This document shows positions 8,865 to 18,731 of a DNA stretch of 64,000 nucleotides, piece by piece. The stretch is from Maribellus sp. YY47 (lineage in GTDB: Bacteria; Bacteroidota; Bacteroidia; Bacteroidales; Prolixibacteraceae). The stretch is taken from the NCBI RefSeq assembly GCF_023111095.1, contig NZ_JALGYW010000008.1:62001-126000 (forward strand), in the 5' to 3' direction. The position numbers and the translations under genes are program-made. The first letter of the stretch is position 1; every line of letters begins with the position of its first letter. Under the pieces are notes generated by a model. The model was not told where the DNA came from. It searched no databases and was given only the letters and a program-made list of their open reading frames with translations.

Positions 8865-11276
8865 TTATAATTCCGGAAATCTGGAGGGTTCCACTTCCCT
8901 CATTATTTCATAGGCTTCTCTGAAAAGGCGTTCAACGTTGGGTTTCGAGAAATATTCACCATCGATGCCATAGGCCGGGCGGTGTTCTTTTGCCGCCAGG
9001 GTTCGTGGTGCAGTATCAAGGTAATCAAACGCTTTTTGCTCTTCCAGCACTTTTTGCATCATATAAGCGGTACCACCACCGGGTACATCTTCGTCCATAA
9101 AGATCACCTTGTTGGTTTTCTTGATTGATTCCAGGATTCTGTGATTAACATCGAAAGGCATTAAGGTTTGCACGTCAATAACTTCGAGTGATATTCCCTT
9201 GTATTTCTGAATTAAATCGGCCGCTTTTATGGCGTGATGAACGTTCCATGCGTATGTTACCACGGTAATATCGGTCCCTTCCCGCATAATTTCCGGAACC
9301 CCTAGCGGAACTTTGTATTCTCCGTGATTAACGGGTAGTTTCTCTTTTACATTGTAGGCTTTTAGCGGTTCGATTACCAGGGCCGGATCGTTTCCTTCGA
9401 GCAGGGTATTGTAGAATCCTGCTGCCTGGGTGAGGTTTCTTGGAACACAAAGGTACATCCCACGCAGCGAGCCCAGCAGCATTTGCATTGGTGATCCGGC
9501 ATGCCAGATACCTTGCAACTGATGTCCGCGTGTACGAACAATAACCGGGGCCGCCTGTTTTCCCATAGTCCGGTATTGCATGGTGGCCAGGTCGTCGCTT
9601 AGCTGCGATTGCGCATAAATCAGGTAATCGAGGTACTGAATTTCGGCAATGGGGCGAAAGCCGCAAAGCGCCAGTCCCACTCCTTGTCCGATTATGGTTG
9701 CTTCCCTGATTCCGGTGTCGGAAACACGGTGGATGCCATACTTTTGTTGCATTCCTTTCATTCCCTGGTTAACATCGCCCAGTTTCCCGGTATCTTCGCC
9801 AAAAGTTACCAGGTTCGGATATTTGGCAAAAAGGGCATCAAAGTTTTTGTTCACCACAAGCGATCCGTTTACCTCCTCCGACTTTTCGTTGTATTGCACC
9901 GGCACTGCCTGAATATTATGGATAGAATCCACTCCGCTACGGTGCAAGCTACTGCTGTAAAATTCCCGGGTTCGGTCTTCAAATTGCTTAATCCAGGCTT
10001 TCAACTTCGTTCTTTCTTCCTGTAAATCGGGCATCGGATGCAATTCCAGGTTTAAGCGTTTGGCAAAACTTAGATGAGAACGCCGGGTCGGGAAAATTTT
10101 ATCCGTCACTTTCTCAAAGCGGCGTAAACTCTGCAGGTCGCTTTTTTCATCAATTCTTTTTAGAATAGAAGTGATTGCTTCCCGTTCTTTGCTGAATCCG
10201 TTGACATAGTTATTCCAGGCGTTTTTACGCGCTTCTTTTACTCTTTTTTTCGCTGATTTCTCAATTTCTTCAATCATATCGAGGTCGGCAATACCCGATT
10301 CAAGCATCCATTTTCGCATCTGGTTTAGGGCATCAAACTCATTTTCCCAGTCGAGGCGTTCTTTTGACTTGTACCGCTCGTGCGATCCCGAAGTTGAATG
10401 TCCCAAAGGTTGGGTGAGTTCGTAGATGTGGAAAACCACCGGAGTCTGTGTTTCCCGGCAGAAGTCAATGCCTTGTTTAAAGGTGTTTACCAATTCCGGA
10501 TAATCCCATCCTTTGCATTTGTATATTTTTACGCCGTTGGTATTCTTTTCTTTTTCGAAACCTTTCAGTACTTCCGAAATGCTCGACTTGGTGGTTTGCA
10601 GTTCTATGGGGACGCTGATTCCAAATCCGTCGTCGTAAACCGCAATTGCCAGTGGTACCTGCATAACACCTGCTGCGTTGATGGTTTCAAAGAAAATACC
10701 TTCAGAAGTACTGGCGTCGCCGATACTGCCGAATGCCACTTCATTGCCTTTCATGTTATTCTTGATCCGGTGGATCAAATCAGGGGTTTCACGAACAATC
10801 TTCGCGCCCTGTGCCAGTCCCAGTAAACGTGGTATTTGACCGGCAGTTGGCGATATGTCAGAAGCTGAATTGTATTGGTCGGCCAGATCTTTGATTTCGC
10901 CTTCGGGTGTAATGTTACGCGTCGAAAAGTGGTTGTTAAAGTTACGTCCAGCAGTCGACGGATTGATCTCAATGTCGGTATCACCGTATATCATCGAAAA
11001 AAACTCTTCAGGTTGCAGCAAGCCTAAGGCCAGCATAAAAGTCTGGTCGCGGTAATATCCCGAACGCCAGTCGCCTTTTCTGAAACACTTGGCGTAGGCA
11101 AGTTGGGCCACTTCCTTTCCGTCGCCAAAAATGCCAAAATGAGCCCGCCCGTTGTGGACTTCTCTTCGTCCGGCGATACTTAACTGTCTGCTGAGGAAAG
11201 CCGTATAGTAATCTGTTAATGCTTCCTTCGTTGTTATCTGATGGTTGGATTTCAATGCAGTTTTTTCTGTAATCAT
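8865..11276 (-). CDS. Fused E1 (alpha-beta) of branched-chain 2-oxoacid dehydrogenase complex
   Basis: At 803 residues, this is an E1-alpha unit (about residues 25-390) fused to an E1-beta unit (about 445-800). The alpha half has the thiamine diphosphate motif region GDASTSEG...DDGFGISVP; the beta half has FGEDTGKLGDVNQG, RVSDTGIREATIIGQGVGLA and IVRTRGHQLQGIWHAGSP. The family decarboxylates 2-oxoacids, typically from Val/Leu/Ile, and passes the acyl group to a lipoyl E2; pyruvate-type activity cannot be excluded. Single-chain E1 proteins of this type are common in Bacteroidota. No E2 or E3 gene is adjacent, so those must be elsewhere. It reads convergently toward the membrane regulator and divergently from the beta-helix lipoprotein gene. 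The N-terminus of the call is secure, as the alternative starts are downstream of conserved sequence. Confidence 0.88.
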   Translation of the reverse strand: MITEKTALKSNHQITTKEALTDYYTAFLSRQLSIAGRREVHNGRAHFGIFGDGKEVAQLAYAKCFRKGDWRSGYYRDQTFMLALGLLQPEEFFSMIYGDTDIEINPSTAGRNFNNHFSTRNITPEGEIKDLADQYNSASDISPTAGQIPRLLGLAQGAKIVRETPDLIHRIKNNMKGNEVAFGSIGDASTSEGIFFETINAAGVMQVPLAIAVYDDGFGISVPIELQTTKSSISEVLKGFEKEKNTNGVKIYKCKGWDYPELVNTFKQGIDFCRETQTPVVFHIYELTQPLGHSTSGSHERYKSKERLDWENEFDALNQMRKWMLESGIADLDMIEEIEKSAKKRVKEARKNAWNNYVNGFSKEREAITSILKRIDEKSDLQSLRRFEKVTDKIFPTRRSHLSFAKRLNLELHPMPDLQEERTKLKAWIKQFEDRTREFYSSSLHRSGVDSIHNIQAVPVQYNEKSEEVNGSLVVNKNFDALFAKYPNLVTFGEDTGKLGDVNQGMKGMQQKYGIHRVSDTGIREATIIGQGVGLALCGFRPIAEIQYLDYLIYAQSQLSDDLATMQYRTMGKQAAPVIVRTRGHQLQGIWHAGSPMQMLLGSLRGMYLCVPRNLTQAAGFYNTLLEGNDPALVIEPLKAYNVKEKLPVNHGEYKVPLGVPEIMREGTDITVVTYAWNVHHAIKAADLIQKYKGISLEVIDVQTLMPFDVNHRILESIKKTNKVIFMDEDVPGGGTAYMMQKVLEEQKAFDYLDTAPRTLAAKEHRPAYGIDGEYFSKPNVERLFREAYEIMREVEPSRFPEL

Positions 11277-11418
11277 TTCTTTACTATTAAAACCGTTGGG
11301 TTTTTATGGGAAAATAACGTTTGAAATGGACAATTGTTCGGGGTTTTATTGGGTGAACCCTATTGGCGTTTGGCTGAATTTAGATATTTTTAGAAGCAAT
11401 AACCTTTACCTGCTGACT

Positions 11419-13239
11419 ATGAATAAACAGTATTCTTTAAAAAATTGGTGGCTCATTGCCGGGATTTTTATGTCCATTTCGTGTACGCAAAACAGCAACG
11501 AGTTCTATGTTTCTCCCAACGGAGATGATGGAAATTCAGGAACTGCAAACAAGCCATTTCGTACGGTTCAGAAAGCGCTGGACGCTCTTCCTCGCGACGT
11601 GGAGGGTAATTTTACTATTCATTTGACTGATGGCACCTATTATTTGGATGAACCACTTTCCATATTGTCGTCTAATTTTATTCATCCCGAAGCTCGTGTG
11701 ACAGTAAAAGCTGAACGCCATGCAAATCCGGTTATTTCGGGAGGTGTGCAGGTTCGTGGCTGGCAGAAGCTTGAAAACGGATTATGGGAAGCAAAAATTG
11801 AAACGGGGAAAACTCCCCGGGAATTATTTGTTGAAAATAAACGATGCGTGCGCGCGAGATTTCCGAATGAAGGTTTTTTACGGGTGAAAAAAGCGGGTGA
11901 AGATCGCCGGACAAATTTCTTTTTTGAAGCGGATGAGTTCCCGAAGCCTGAAAATTTAAGCGATGTGGAACTCGTGTTGCTGCACGATTGGTCGATTTCG
12001 AGAATCGGTATTAAAGAGATAGATGATCAAAAACATCAGTTGACAGCCATTGATTCTGTTGGGGCGAAGTCTCTTGCTTTTTTTAACATTGATGGCTGGG
12101 AAGAACATCCGAGGTATTTTCTGGAGAATGACAGGGCTTTTCTGGATATGGATTTTGAGTGGTATTTCGATGCTGAAACCAATAAACTATTGTTGAAATT
12201 GCCGGCCGATCAAAATCCGGAAGATATGGAGGTTTTTATTCCGGTTTCTGAAGGCCTTTTATCGATAAACGGATCAAAAGATCAGCCGATAAAAAATATT
12301 TCTTTCGACGGAATTACGTTTCGGCACAGTGCGTGGGAAATTCCTGAGCTGGGGTACTGCGGTATTCAGGCTTGTCATTATGATCCGCGTTCGGCTGGTC
12401 AGCAATGGACAGTGGTTCCGGCAGCAATAAATGCCGCATGGGCTGAAAATGTTGTTTTCCAAAATTGTGTTTTTCAAAATTTGGGTGGGGCAGGTCTTTG
12501 GTTTTCAGTTGGATGTAAAGATTGCAGCGTTGAAAATTCGTTGTTTTCGGATATTGCCGGGAATGGAATCATGATTGGGGAAGGGCAGGATCGGCGGGTA
12601 AACGGTAAGCCCTGGTGGCAGGAAACACCGGAAGATGTATCGATTGGAAATGCGGTTAAGAATTGCAAAGTGACACAATGTGGCGCACTTTTCTACGGTG
12701 CCGTGGGAATCTGGTGTGGATTAACGGCGGAAGTAAATGTAAAAGACAATCATGTTTACGATCTTCCTTATTCGGGAATATCCATTGGATGGATGTGGAG
12801 CCCGGTTCCAACACCTTGTCGGGCGAATGTCATCGATGGTAATCACATTCACGATATCATGAACGTGCTGAGCGATGGAGGTGGAATTTATATGCTGGGT
12901 TTACAACCGGGCAGCAAGTTGGTCAACAACCACATTCACGATGTGCAATTAAATGCGGGTAGAGCTGAAAGCAACGGAATGTTTTTGGATGAAGGAACCA
13001 CTGATGTGTTGGTTGCCCATAACCTGATTTACAATATTTCCAAGTCGCCTTTACGGTTTCACCGGGCAACCACCAATCTGGTAAAAGAAAACTACCTGTT
13101 TTGTACAGCTGGAAATCCACCGATTCGATACAACAATACCAATGAGGAAGATATTCAAAAAGTGGATAATGTGGTACTGACAGAAGGAGAGGAGAATTAC
13201 ACATTAAAGTTGAAGGAAGCGAAGGAACTGTTCAAGTGA
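11419..13239 (+). CDS. Right-handed beta-helix lipoprotein, GH141-like
   Basis: The open frame extends upstream to 11245, but the ATG at 11419 gives a lipoprotein signal (MNKQYSLKNWWLIAGIFMSI followed by SCTQ), so I use it (606 residues). The mature protein starts with FYVSPNGDDGNSGTANKPFR, the usual entry of parallel beta-helix carbohydrate-active proteins, and has many N-x-I/H-D-I coil repeats (HIHDIMN, NHIHDVQLN, HNLIYNIS). The order of motifs (ISGGVQVRGWQKL, then ELFVENKRCVRARFPNEG) resembles GH141-type enzymes such as fucosidases and xylanases, but I cannot confirm the family without a search. It is probably a surface or periplasmic glycan-degrading enzyme. The gene stands alone, divergent from the E1 gene and ending at a strong terminator. 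Confidence 0.78.
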   Translation: MNKQYSLKNWWLIAGIFMSISCTQNSNEFYVSPNGDDGNSGTANKPFRTVQKALDALPRDVEGNFTIHLTDGTYYLDEPLSILSSNFIHPEARVTVKAERHANPVISGGVQVRGWQKLENGLWEAKIETGKTPRELFVENKRCVRARFPNEGFLRVKKAGEDRRTNFFFEADEFPKPENLSDVELVLLHDWSISRIGIKEIDDQKHQLTAIDSVGAKSLAFFNIDGWEEHPRYFLENDRAFLDMDFEWYFDAETNKLLLKLPADQNPEDMEVFIPVSEGLLSINGSKDQPIKNISFDGITFRHSAWEIPELGYCGIQACHYDPRSAGQQWTVVPAAINAAWAENVVFQNCVFQNLGGAGLWFSVGCKDCSVENSLFSDIAGNGIMIGEGQDRRVNGKPWWQETPEDVSIGNAVKNCKVTQCGALFYGAVGIWCGLTAEVNVKDNHVYDLPYSGISIGWMWSPVPTPCRANVIDGNHIHDIMNVLSDGGGIYMLGLQPGSKLVNNHIHDVQLNAGRAESNGMFLDEGTTDVLVAHNLIYNISKSPLRFHRATTNLVKENYLFCTAGNPPIRYNNTNEEDIQKVDNVVLTEGEENYTLKLKEAKELFK

Positions 13240-13250
13240 ATGAATAAAAT

Positions 13251-13287
13251 AAAAGAACCGTTCTCTTTTTTCGGGAACGGTTCTTTT
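13251..13287. terminator. Strong bidirectional terminator
   Basis: AAAAGAACCGTTC (13251-13263) pairs perfectly with GAACGGTTCTTTT (13275-13287), and two further inner pairs extend the stem. The A run on one side and T run on the other make it work in both directions. It serves the convergent ends of the beta-helix lipoprotein gene and leuB. Confidence 0.9.
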
Positions 13288-13296
13288 TTAGGTGCA

Positions 13297-13341
13297 GGCG
13301 ATTTGCAATCGCCCGAAAAATCATGCGGTTTCAAACCGCAT
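13297..13341. repeat. Pair of REP-like palindromes
   Basis: Two short palindromes lie back to back: GGCGATT-TGC-AATCGCC (13297-13313) and ATGCGGTTT-C-AAACCGCAT (13323-13341), the second followed by GTCCC. The first 17-mer occurs again unchanged at 39952-39968, also between two convergent gene ends. They look like REP elements of the kind mobilised by RAYT transposases; no RAYT gene is in the window. Confidence 0.65.
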
Positions 13342-13346
13342 GTCCC

Positions 13347-14411
13347 TTAATTTTTTTCGATCCAGTGTGCAATCCAGTCGCCCACCTGCGAAGTTTTGTA
13401 AGCCGGCCCTTCAGCAATGTCTTCGGTAACCAAGCCTTCTTCCATGGAAGCAGCAACAGCGTCGCGGATCAGCTTCCCTTCTTCCTGCAGGTTAAAAGCA
13501 TATTCAAACATCATGGCAGCAGAAAGGATGGTGGCAATGGGGTTGGCAATGTCTTTCCCGGCAGCCTGCGGATACGAACCATGGATGGGTTCAAAAACCG
13601 AAGTGTGGATACCAACAGATGCAGAAGGCAATAGTCCCAGCGAACCGGTGATTACACTTGCTTCGTCGGTAAGGATATCGCCGAACATGTTTTCAGTCAC
13701 CATTACATCGAAATTCTTGGGCCACTGAATAATCTGCATGGCAGCATTATCGACAAACATGTATTCCGTTTTTATATCCGGATAGTTGGGCGCCATTTCC
13801 TGAGCTACTTCACGCCACAAACGCGAGCTTTCCAATACGTTGGCTTTGTCAACAACAGTAAGCTTTTTATTCCGTTTCGCAGCAAATTCGTAACCCAGTT
13901 TTAAAATACGTTCAACTTCTTCACGCGTGTAAATACAAGTGTCGAATGCCGTGTTTCCATCGTCTTTACGGCCTTTTTCGCCAAAATACATTCCACCGGT
14001 TAATTCGCGGATACAAACAAAATCGGCTCCTTCCACCAATTCGCGGCGTAAAGGCGATTTGTGCAACAACGACTCAAATGTTTCTACCGGACGAATATTG
14101 GCATACAAACCCAGTTTTTTACGCATGGCCAGCAGGCCTTGTTCCGGACGTACCGGAGCTTTTGGATTGTTGTCGAACTTCGGATCTCCGATGGCGCCAA
14201 AAAGAACAGCATCCGATTTCATACACAAATCGTGTGTTTCAGCCGGGTAGGGATCGCCTACCTGGTCAATGGCAGCTGCACCAGTCAGTCCGTATTCGTA
14301 TTCGAGTTCGTGATTAAATTTTTGCGCAATTGCTTTCACCGATTTCATCGCCTGTTCTACGATTTCAGGCCCAATCCCGTCTCCGGGAAGTACTGCAATA
14401 TTAATTTTCAT
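13347..14411 (-). CDS. leuB: 3-isopropylmalate dehydrogenase
   Basis: This 354-residue enzyme oxidises and decarboxylates 3-isopropylmalate to 2-ketoisocaproate (leucine step 3), and in citramalate-using organisms also converts 3-methylmalate to 2-ketobutyrate for isoleucine. Family hallmarks are the N-terminal [13 protein letters not shown], the [13 protein letters not shown] loop, [18 protein letters not shown], and the metal- and NAD-binding [23 protein letters not shown] and [18 protein letters not shown]. Length is normal. It is the last gene of the leu operon, 92 bp after the second synthase gene, and ends next to REP-like repeats and a strong terminator. Confidence 0.96.
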   Translation of the reverse strand: MKINIAVLPGDGIGPEIVEQAMKSVKAIAQKFNHELEYEYGLTGAAAIDQVGDPYPAETHDLCMKSDAVLFGAIGDPKFDNNPKAPVRPEQGLLAMRKKLGLYANIRPVETFESLLHKSPLRRELVEGADFVCIRELTGGMYFGEKGRKDDGNTAFDTCIYTREEVERILKLGYEFAAKRNKKLTVVDKANVLESSRLWREVAQEMAPNYPDIKTEYMFVDNAAMQIIQWPKNFDVMVTENMFGDILTDEASVITGSLGLLPSASVGIHTSVFEPIHGSYPQAAGKDIANPIATILSAAMMFEYAFNLQEEGKLIRDAVAASMEEGLVTEDIAEGPAYKTSQVGDWIAHWIEKN

Positions 14412-14502
14412 TGATTTAAAAATTAACGGCGATTCTTTTTTGATTTAAAGGATCTCCGAAGTTAACGGGACAGAGATTTTCCGGCTCTAACCCATTTGGT
14501 TT

Positions 14503-16086
14503 TTATGAAATTGTATTATTTATCTTGTCTAAAACCTCGGGATTGAATTCATTCTCGATGATATTCAACATCCGGATGGTAGCTTTAATAGCCGCAGCAT
14601 TCTGGTCAGGATCCAAACCTTTGGTTTTAAACTCATGCTTGTTCTGCCAGGTAATAACGGTTTCAACCAACGCATCGGTGTGTCCGCCCGGAGGAATGGT
14701 AACTACATAATCCACCAGTTTTGGGAATGATTTGCCCAAGCGCTTGTAAATTTTATGCAGAGCCTTTACAAATGCGTCGTACTGACCGTCGCCATCGCTA
14801 TATTCTTCGTATTCTTTTCCTTCTATTTCGAGGGCCACATTGGCAACCGGCCGAAGCCCCATGGTGTATGTAATCGAGTAGTTTATCACTCTTACCCTTT
14901 GTTCCACCAGGTCGCTGTGAAGCACGTCGGATACGATGTACGGTAAATCATCGTTGGTAATCGATTCTTTGTCGTCGGCCAGTTCGATAATCCGGTTGGT
15001 CACCTTTTTCAGCGATTCTGCATCCAGTTCAATTCCCAGCTCCTCCAGGTTCTTTTTGATGTTGGCCTTGCCCGAGGTTTTTCCGAGCGCATATTGACGA
15101 GTCCTCCCGAAACGTTCCGGTAAAAGATCGTTGAAATACAGGTTGTTTTTACTGTCGCCATCCGCATGAATTCCACTGCACTGTGTAAACACAAACTCCC
15201 CAATCAAAGGTTTATTGGTCGGAATGCGAATACCTGAAAACGATTCCACCAACTTCGAGATTTTATTGAGTTGGGTTTCGTTCACATTGGTGTGCATGTT
15301 CAGGTGATCCTTTATGGTGGCAATGACACTGGAAAGAGGGGCGTTTCCGGCTCTTTCACCCAAACCGTTAACGGTGGTGTGAACGCAACGAATTCCGGCT
15401 TTTAAGGCATGGAAAACATTGGCAATCGCCAAATCATAGTCGTTGTGCGCATGAAAATCAAAATCTACATCCGGGTAATTTTCGATCATCTCTTTGCAAA
15501 AATCATAGGTTTCATCCGGATCAAGGATCCCGAGGGTATCGGGTAACATGATGCGTCCGATTTTTTCCTGTTGCAAAGCGGAAATCATAAAATGTACATA
15601 GTCTTTTGAACTGCGCATTCCGTTCGACCAGTCCTCGAGGTAAACATTTACCCTGATTCCCATCTCTTCGGCATTGGCAATCACTTTGCGCACATCGCTC
15701 AGGTGTTCTTCCGGCGTTTTTCTGAGTTGTTCGGTAACGTGTTTGTACGAACCCTTGCAAAGCAGGTTGATTACTTTACATCCTGCGTCTGCAATCCATT
15801 GAAGCGATACTTTGCCATCAACAAAACCCAGCACCTCAATTTTGTCCAGGTGACCCCTTTCGGCGGCCCATTTCATGACGCGTTGTGTACCTTTGAATTC
15901 ACCTTCCGACACACGTGCCGAGGCAATTTCAATACGGTCCACTTTCACGTCTTCAAGAAGCACCCGGGCAACGCTCAGCTTTTCGTGTTCGCTGAACGAA
16001 ACCCCGGAGGTTTGCTCACCATCACGCAAGGTTGTATCCATTATGATGAGCTGCTTTCCTGAAACTTCCACTGTTTTTCCTGTCAT
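14503..16086 (-). CDS. LeuA-family acyltransferase, possibly citramalate synthase
   Basis: This 527-residue protein of the isopropylmalate/homocitrate/citramalate synthase family has the catalytic TIM barrel ([13 protein letters not shown], residues about 16-28; DFHAHNDYDLA metal site; VNGLGERAGNAPL) and a C-terminal LeuA-type regulatory domain (about 385-525). It is a distant paralogue of the canonical LeuA encoded in the same operon at 18732-20237. It lacks the opening I would expect of the CimA family used in many bacteria, so substrate is open: pyruvate (citramalate, isoleucine route) or 2-ketoisovalerate. The Ile/Leu leader peptide upstream of the operon would fit citramalate synthase. 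It sits between leuD and leuB; a LeuA paralogue in this place is, to my knowledge, a common arrangement in Bacteroidota. Confidence 0.85.
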   Translation of the reverse strand: MTGKTVEVSGKQLIIMDTTLRDGEQTSGVSFSEHEKLSVARVLLEDVKVDRIEIASARVSEGEFKGTQRVMKWAAERGHLDKIEVLGFVDGKVSLQWIADAGCKVINLLCKGSYKHVTEQLRKTPEEHLSDVRKVIANAEEMGIRVNVYLEDWSNGMRSSKDYVHFMISALQQEKIGRIMLPDTLGILDPDETYDFCKEMIENYPDVDFDFHAHNDYDLAIANVFHALKAGIRCVHTTVNGLGERAGNAPLSSVIATIKDHLNMHTNVNETQLNKISKLVESFSGIRIPTNKPLIGEFVFTQCSGIHADGDSKNNLYFNDLLPERFGRTRQYALGKTSGKANIKKNLEELGIELDAESLKKVTNRIIELADDKESITNDDLPYIVSDVLHSDLVEQRVRVINYSITYTMGLRPVANVALEIEGKEYEEYSDGDGQYDAFVKALHKIYKRLGKSFPKLVDYVVTIPPGGHTDALVETVITWQNKHEFKTKGLDPDQNAAAIKATIRMLNIIENEFNPEVLDKINNTIS

Positions 16087-16147
16087 TTTTCCTGTCTGTT
16101 TATTTTATCGAGCGCACGGACCTCTTTAGGTGAGCATCCTTTTCACA

Positions 16148-16732
16148 TTATCCTTCAAATGCGGCGATCTCGTCTTTCATTGCCACGAGGTAATCGATGT
16201 CGTCCAAACCGTTTTGCAAACAATGTTTTTTGTACGGATTGATTTCAAACTCGGCCGATTCTCCTGTAGCTGTTATTGTAAAAGTTTGTTTTTCGAGATC
16301 CACTTCAAAAGCTGTTGTTGCATCTTTTTCGATCGCATCAAATATTTTCTGAAGGAATTCAGGAGTAACAACAACGGGCAATAGTCCGTTGTTCAGGGCA
16401 TTCCCTTTAAAGATGTCGGCGAAGAAACTGGAAACCACTACGCGGAAACCATAATCGTAAATCGCCCAGGCTGCATGTTCGCGGCTGGAACCACTACCGA
16501 AGTTTTTTCCACCAACCAGTATTTTACCTGAATACTTGGGATTATTAAGCGGAAAATCAGCTTTGGGTGTTCCGTCTTTTTCGTAACGCCAGTCGCGGAA
16601 CAGGTTATCTCCAAATCCTTTGCGTTCCACTGCTTTCAGGAAACGGGCAGGAATAATTTGGTCAGTGTCCACATTTTCGATAGGAAGCGGCACTGCCGGT
16701 GTATTGATTACTGAAAATTTATCGTAAGCCAT
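16148..16732 (-). CDS. leuD: 3-isopropylmalate dehydratase small subunit
   Basis: At 194 residues this is the small (swivel-domain) subunit of isopropylmalate isomerase, which pairs with LeuC. Recognisable features are [20 protein letters not shown] near the N-terminus and the substrate-contacting [45 protein letters not shown]. Length is typical. It is separated from leuC by a 466-bp stretch that holds a four-helix-bundle gene, an unusual interruption of the normally adjacent leuC-leuD pair, and is followed 61 bp later by the second LeuA-like synthase. Confidence 0.96.
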   Translation of the reverse strand: MAYDKFSVINTPAVPLPIENVDTDQIIPARFLKAVERKGFGDNLFRDWRYEKDGTPKADFPLNNPKYSGKILVGGKNFGSGSSREHAAWAIYDYGFRVVVSSFFADIFKGNALNNGLLPVVVTPEFLQKIFDAIEKDATTAFEVDLEKQTFTITATGESAEFEINPYKKHCLQNGLDDIDYLVAMKDEIAAFEG

Positions 16733-16765
16733 TTTTTGAATATTTGAATATTAGAATTTTGAATG

Positions 16766-17152
16766 TCAGAGTTTCTTTTGAAGAGTCAGCCTTGATTTAA
16801 TAAGAATTGAGGCAATTTCATGTGCTTCATTCATTAGCAATTGAGTTTCCTTTTCTTCTGAAAGTTTTTCATCTTTTGAAAATTCCAGCCAGAATTCACT
16901 TTCATCTGCTTCTTCAATCGAAATACTCATTTTTGCAATCACTGTCGGAATCGTTTGTGCCACACAGGAAGCCCTGTAATTTGCCGCAACAGAAGTGGAA
17001 GATCTGATCAACTGATTTTGGACATGTTTGCCAAGCATGTTGCTCGGAAAGCTGAGCGCTAGCTTAACACAATCGTGCGAAAATTTTTTGGTCCGCTTCT
17101 TCATGTATTCCTTAAATTCTGCCAACTCATTCATTTCAACCTGCATTTCCAA
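16766..17152 (-). CDS. Four-helix-bundle protein (23S rRNA-IVS / S23 family)
   Basis: This small 128-residue helical protein has the diagnostic core FPSNMLGKHVQNQLIRSSTSVAANYRASCVAQ (residues about 35-66) and the later SISIEEADESEFWLEF helix. The family was first seen inside 23S rRNA intervening sequences and is widespread as stand-alone genes in Bacteroidota; its cell function is not known, although related folds serve as nucleic-acid-binding accessory proteins. Here the gene splits leuC from leuD, reads in the operon direction, and is flanked on both sides (16733-16765 and 17153-17198) by short low-complexity sequence like that found elsewhere in the window. This suggests it arrived as an insert. 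Confidence 0.85.
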   Translation of the reverse strand: MEMQVEMNELAEFKEYMKKRTKKFSHDCVKLALSFPSNMLGKHVQNQLIRSSTSVAANYRASCVAQTIPTVIAKMSISIEEADESEFWLEFSKDEKLSEEKETQLLMNEAHEIASILIKSRLTLQKKL

Positions 17153-17198
17153 AATAGTATCTTCTGACCTTCTAATCCTTAAGATTCCAACCTTCCAA

Positions 17199-18599
17199 TT
17201 ACATCATTTCTCTTGGGTCGGTTACAACTCCGGTAACAGCGGCAGCAGCAGCGGTAAGCGGACTGGCCAGCATGGTTCTGGAGCCCGGTCCCTGGCGACC
17301 TTCAAAATTTCGGTTGGTGGTTGAAACCGCATATTTTCCTTCTGGGATTTTGTCTTCGTTCATGGCCAGACAAGCCGAGCATCCGGGTTGACGTAGTTCG
17401 AACCCTGCAGCTTCCAGAATTTCGGTCAAGCCTTCTTCGCGAATCTGGCTTTCCACCCGTTTTGATCCCGGTACCAACCAGGCATCAACTCCCGGTGCTT
17501 TCTGCTTGCCTTTTACAAATTCGGCAAAAGCTCTAAAGTCTTCAATTCGTCCGTTGGTACAGCTCCCCAGGAAAACATAATCAACCGGTTTGCCTTTCAT
17601 CGAATCACCTTCGTGGTAACCCATGTACTGCAACGATTTGATGTAAGTGGTTTTGTCGGTGCCTTCCATTCCTTCCGAAGTAGGGATGCTTTGCGTTACG
17701 CCAACCCCCATTCCCGGGTTGGTTCCGTAGGTAATCATCGGCTCAATATCGGCTGCATCGTAAACGTATTCTGTGTCGAATACCGCTCCGTCGTCCGATT
17801 TCAGTTCTTTCCATTTCGCAACGGCATTGTCCCATTCTTCACCTTTTGGTGCAAACTGACGGCCTTTTACATACGCAAAAGTAGTTTCGTCGGGCGCAAT
17901 CATACCGCCGCGGGCGCCACTTTCAATACTCAGGTTACAAAGGGTCATACGACCTTCCATGCTCAAGCCGGTAATGGCCGAACCCGCGTATTCAATAAAG
18001 TGACCGGTACCACCGCTGGTCGAAATTTTTGAAATGATGTAAAGCGCAATGTCTTTTGCTGTTACTCCTTTGCTCAATTCACCATTAACAGTGATGCGCA
18101 TTTTCTTGGGTTTCGGCTGCATAATACATTGACTGGCAAATACCATTTCAACTTCACTTGTTCCGATACCAAAGGCAATGGCGCCAAAAGCTCCGTGAGT
18201 GGAAGTGTGGCTGTCGCCGCAAACAATGGTCATTCCGGGTTGGGTAAGCCCCATTTCCGGGCCAATGATGTGAACGATACCGTGTCCTTCCGACTGCAAA
18301 TCGTGGTAAACAATGCCATGTTCTGCGCAGTTCTGTTTCAGCTTTTCAACCTGGTTACGCGACAATTCATCTTTAATCGAAAGATGCTGATCCTGTGTAG
18401 GAACGTTATGGTCGGGTGTAGCTGTGGTTTTGTCGGGACGGAAAACTTTCAGCCCACGGTTTTTTAATCCTAAAAATGCTACCGGACTGGTAACTTCGTG
18501 GATCAGGTGACGGTCGATGTACAATACATTTGGACCGCCTTCGACCTTCTTCACCACGTGTGCGTCCCAAATTTTATCAAATAATGTTTTTGCTTCCAT
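17199..18599 (-). CDS. leuC: 3-isopropylmalate dehydratase large subunit
   Basis: This 466-residue aconitase-family protein is the catalytic large subunit that isomerises 2-isopropylmalate to 3-isopropylmalate. The [4Fe-4S] ligands are visible in FLGSCTNGR and [10 protein letters not shown]; other hallmarks are [42 protein letters not shown] and the C-terminal [22 protein letters not shown]. It is transcribed after leuA across a 132-bp low-complexity spacer. Its partner leuD is not immediately adjacent because of the inserted four-helix-bundle gene. Confidence 0.96.
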   Translation of the reverse strand: MEAKTLFDKIWDAHVVKKVEGGPNVLYIDRHLIHEVTSPVAFLGLKNRGLKVFRPDKTTATPDHNVPTQDQHLSIKDELSRNQVEKLKQNCAEHGIVYHDLQSEGHGIVHIIGPEMGLTQPGMTIVCGDSHTSTHGAFGAIAFGIGTSEVEMVFASQCIMQPKPKKMRITVNGELSKGVTAKDIALYIISKISTSGGTGHFIEYAGSAITGLSMEGRMTLCNLSIESGARGGMIAPDETTFAYVKGRQFAPKGEEWDNAVAKWKELKSDDGAVFDTEYVYDAADIEPMITYGTNPGMGVGVTQSIPTSEGMEGTDKTTYIKSLQYMGYHEGDSMKGKPVDYVFLGSCTNGRIEDFRAFAEFVKGKQKAPGVDAWLVPGSKRVESQIREEGLTEILEAAGFELRQPGCSACLAMNEDKIPEGKYAVSTTNRNFEGRQGPGSRTMLASPLTAAAAAVTGVVTDPREMM

Positions 18600-18731
18600 A
18601 ATCTTGATACTGGATTCTTGATACTGGATACTCGATATCGAATGTTGGATTCTTGATTCCGGGTGTTCGATTCGGAACTGGTATCTCCGTAAAATATTTA
18701 TTCTTTGAACTCTAAACTTTAAACTCTGAAC
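18600..18731. repeat. Low-complexity word-repeat spacer between leuA and leuC
   Basis: The spacer consists of degenerate repeats of words such as TTGATACTGGAT and GATTCTTGAT, then AACTCTAAACTTTAAACTC, just before the leuA stop. The last words recur in spacers near 34.1, 35.1 and 56.7 kb on the same strand. No ORF, terminator or promoter is apparent. Confidence 0.6.

Noticed and set aside
9328-10025. Several overlapping open frames on both strands within the E1 gene
   Set aside because: They are shadows of a highly conserved 803-residue protein and lack their own recognisable domains. The same was judged for antisense frames in leuB, leuC, nrfA and paaK.
14503-16086. Firm label of citramalate synthase (cimA)
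   Set aside because: The N-terminal motif differs from the CimA families I can recall, so only the LeuA superfamily is certain.
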